This document shows positions 63,610-64,000 of a stretch of DNA of 64,000 nt, in pieces. The stretch is from Sphagnum magellanicum (lineage: Eukaryota; Streptophyta; Sphagnopsida; Sphagnales; Sphagnaceae): positions 16,809,223 to 16,873,222 of the forward strand of contig CM038907.1 in the NCBI GenBank assembly GCA_021904315.1. Reading direction: 5' to 3'. Both the position numbers and the translations under genes were made by a program. The stretch's first letter is position 1. The number at the start of each line of letters is the position of its first letter. Under the pieces are notes generated by a model. The model made no database searches, was not told the origin of the DNA, and saw only the letters and a list, made by a program, of their open reading frames with translations.

Positions 63610-63990
63610 TAAAGTCTTGTAATTATTTTGTGTAAAACCTTAATGCCTCTTCTATTGCATAACCTTATGCCATGCTCCCTTCAAGCCTTGCTTTGTTTCT
63701 CACATAACCTTTTAATGTCTTCATGTAACGTTCCACAAGATACATCCAACATGTATGTATTGGACCACAAATTTCTAGTTCTTCATGGTATCAAAAAAAG
63801 GGGGGGAATTCTTTTTCCAATAGCAGCAGTGTGACTACCACATCACTTTTGAAATCAAACATTTTTTTTGGGTCCACAATTTTGGCACATAGTTTTTCGA
63901 ACATATGATTAAGGTAGTTGATAACCATTATACATCCCTTTGCCATTAAGTGTTTAATGCATAATGGTAGAATGTCTTGCATCATAACAT
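63610..63990 (-). pseudogene. CACTA transposase DUF4218-type segment
   Basis: The minus strand reads MMQDILPLCIKHLMAKGC, then KLCAKIVDPKKMFDF, VVVTLLLLEKEFPPFF, and in the next frame ICGPIHTCWMYLVERYMKTL then KGYVRNKARLEGSM. This is DUF4218, which lies C-terminal to the tnp2 transposase in plant CACTA proteins. A short deletion or frameshift follows FPPFF. It is truncated by the window edge. Confidence 0.88.
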
Positions 63991-64000
63991 GAAAGTCATG

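Larger units (their letters stand above)
61580..64000 (-). mobile_element. CACTA (En/Spm-type) transposon, 3' part, inserted in copia gag
   Basis: The terminus CACTACTACAAAAGTATGG at 61580 is followed by about 300 bp rich in TAGTCAT / ATGACTA words (subterminal repeats). Coding remnants of the CACTA transposase region run on the minus strand from the right edge to about 62735 and are listed separately. The other terminus lies outside the window. The element starts inside copia gag, so it is nested. Confidence 0.8.

Overview
The window is nuclear DNA of a land plant. The evidence is a plant-type polyubiquitin gene (Ser19, Asp24, Ala57), a CYP704-type cytochrome P450 with short GT-AG introns, a DUF1421/UBA-like glutamine-rich gene, and a dense, mostly broken mixture of Ty3/gypsy, Ty1/copia and CACTA elements in AT-rich sequence. 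The transposon load suggests a large genome. A fern, lycophyte or gymnosperm is possible, but the sequence does not settle the lineage.

Layout. 1-3.5 kb: a gypsy integrase broken by two CACTA-type insertions, one of 2,485 bp with a perfect 3-bp target duplication and one of 148 bp. 3.5-6.2 kb: exon-like pieces of an unrecognised minus-strand gene. 6.5-9.95 kb: head-to-tail repeat units carrying 51-bp minisatellites and a CTAC-type microsatellite, then a dispersed repeat. 10.36-13.79 kb: an intact 7-exon P450. 16.1-17.25 kb: a five-unit polyubiquitin gene on the minus strand. 18.85-22.14 kb: a large inverted repeat with two 1,219-bp arms. 22-41 kb: gene-poor, with gypsy and copia remnants and a dispersed short repeat family. 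41.0-45.4 kb: a phase-consistent 7-exon gene with BTB-like halves separated in the protein. 46.9-50.1 kb: the DUF1421-type gene. 53.8-56.05 kb: a 5-exon minus-strand gene of unknown function. 60.4-64 kb: the 5' part of a copia element (primer-binding site and gag) interrupted by a CACTA element whose transposase-region reading frames run off the right edge.

The five gene models (P450, polyubiquitin, BTB-like, DUF1421, 258-aa unknown) are independent single-copy-looking genes. Nothing indicates an operon or a pathway cluster. Splice models were built by hand from GT-AG signals and reading phase; each multi-exon model closes in frame. Genes sit in the less AT-rich islands (10-18 kb and 46-58 kb), and transposons fill the rest.
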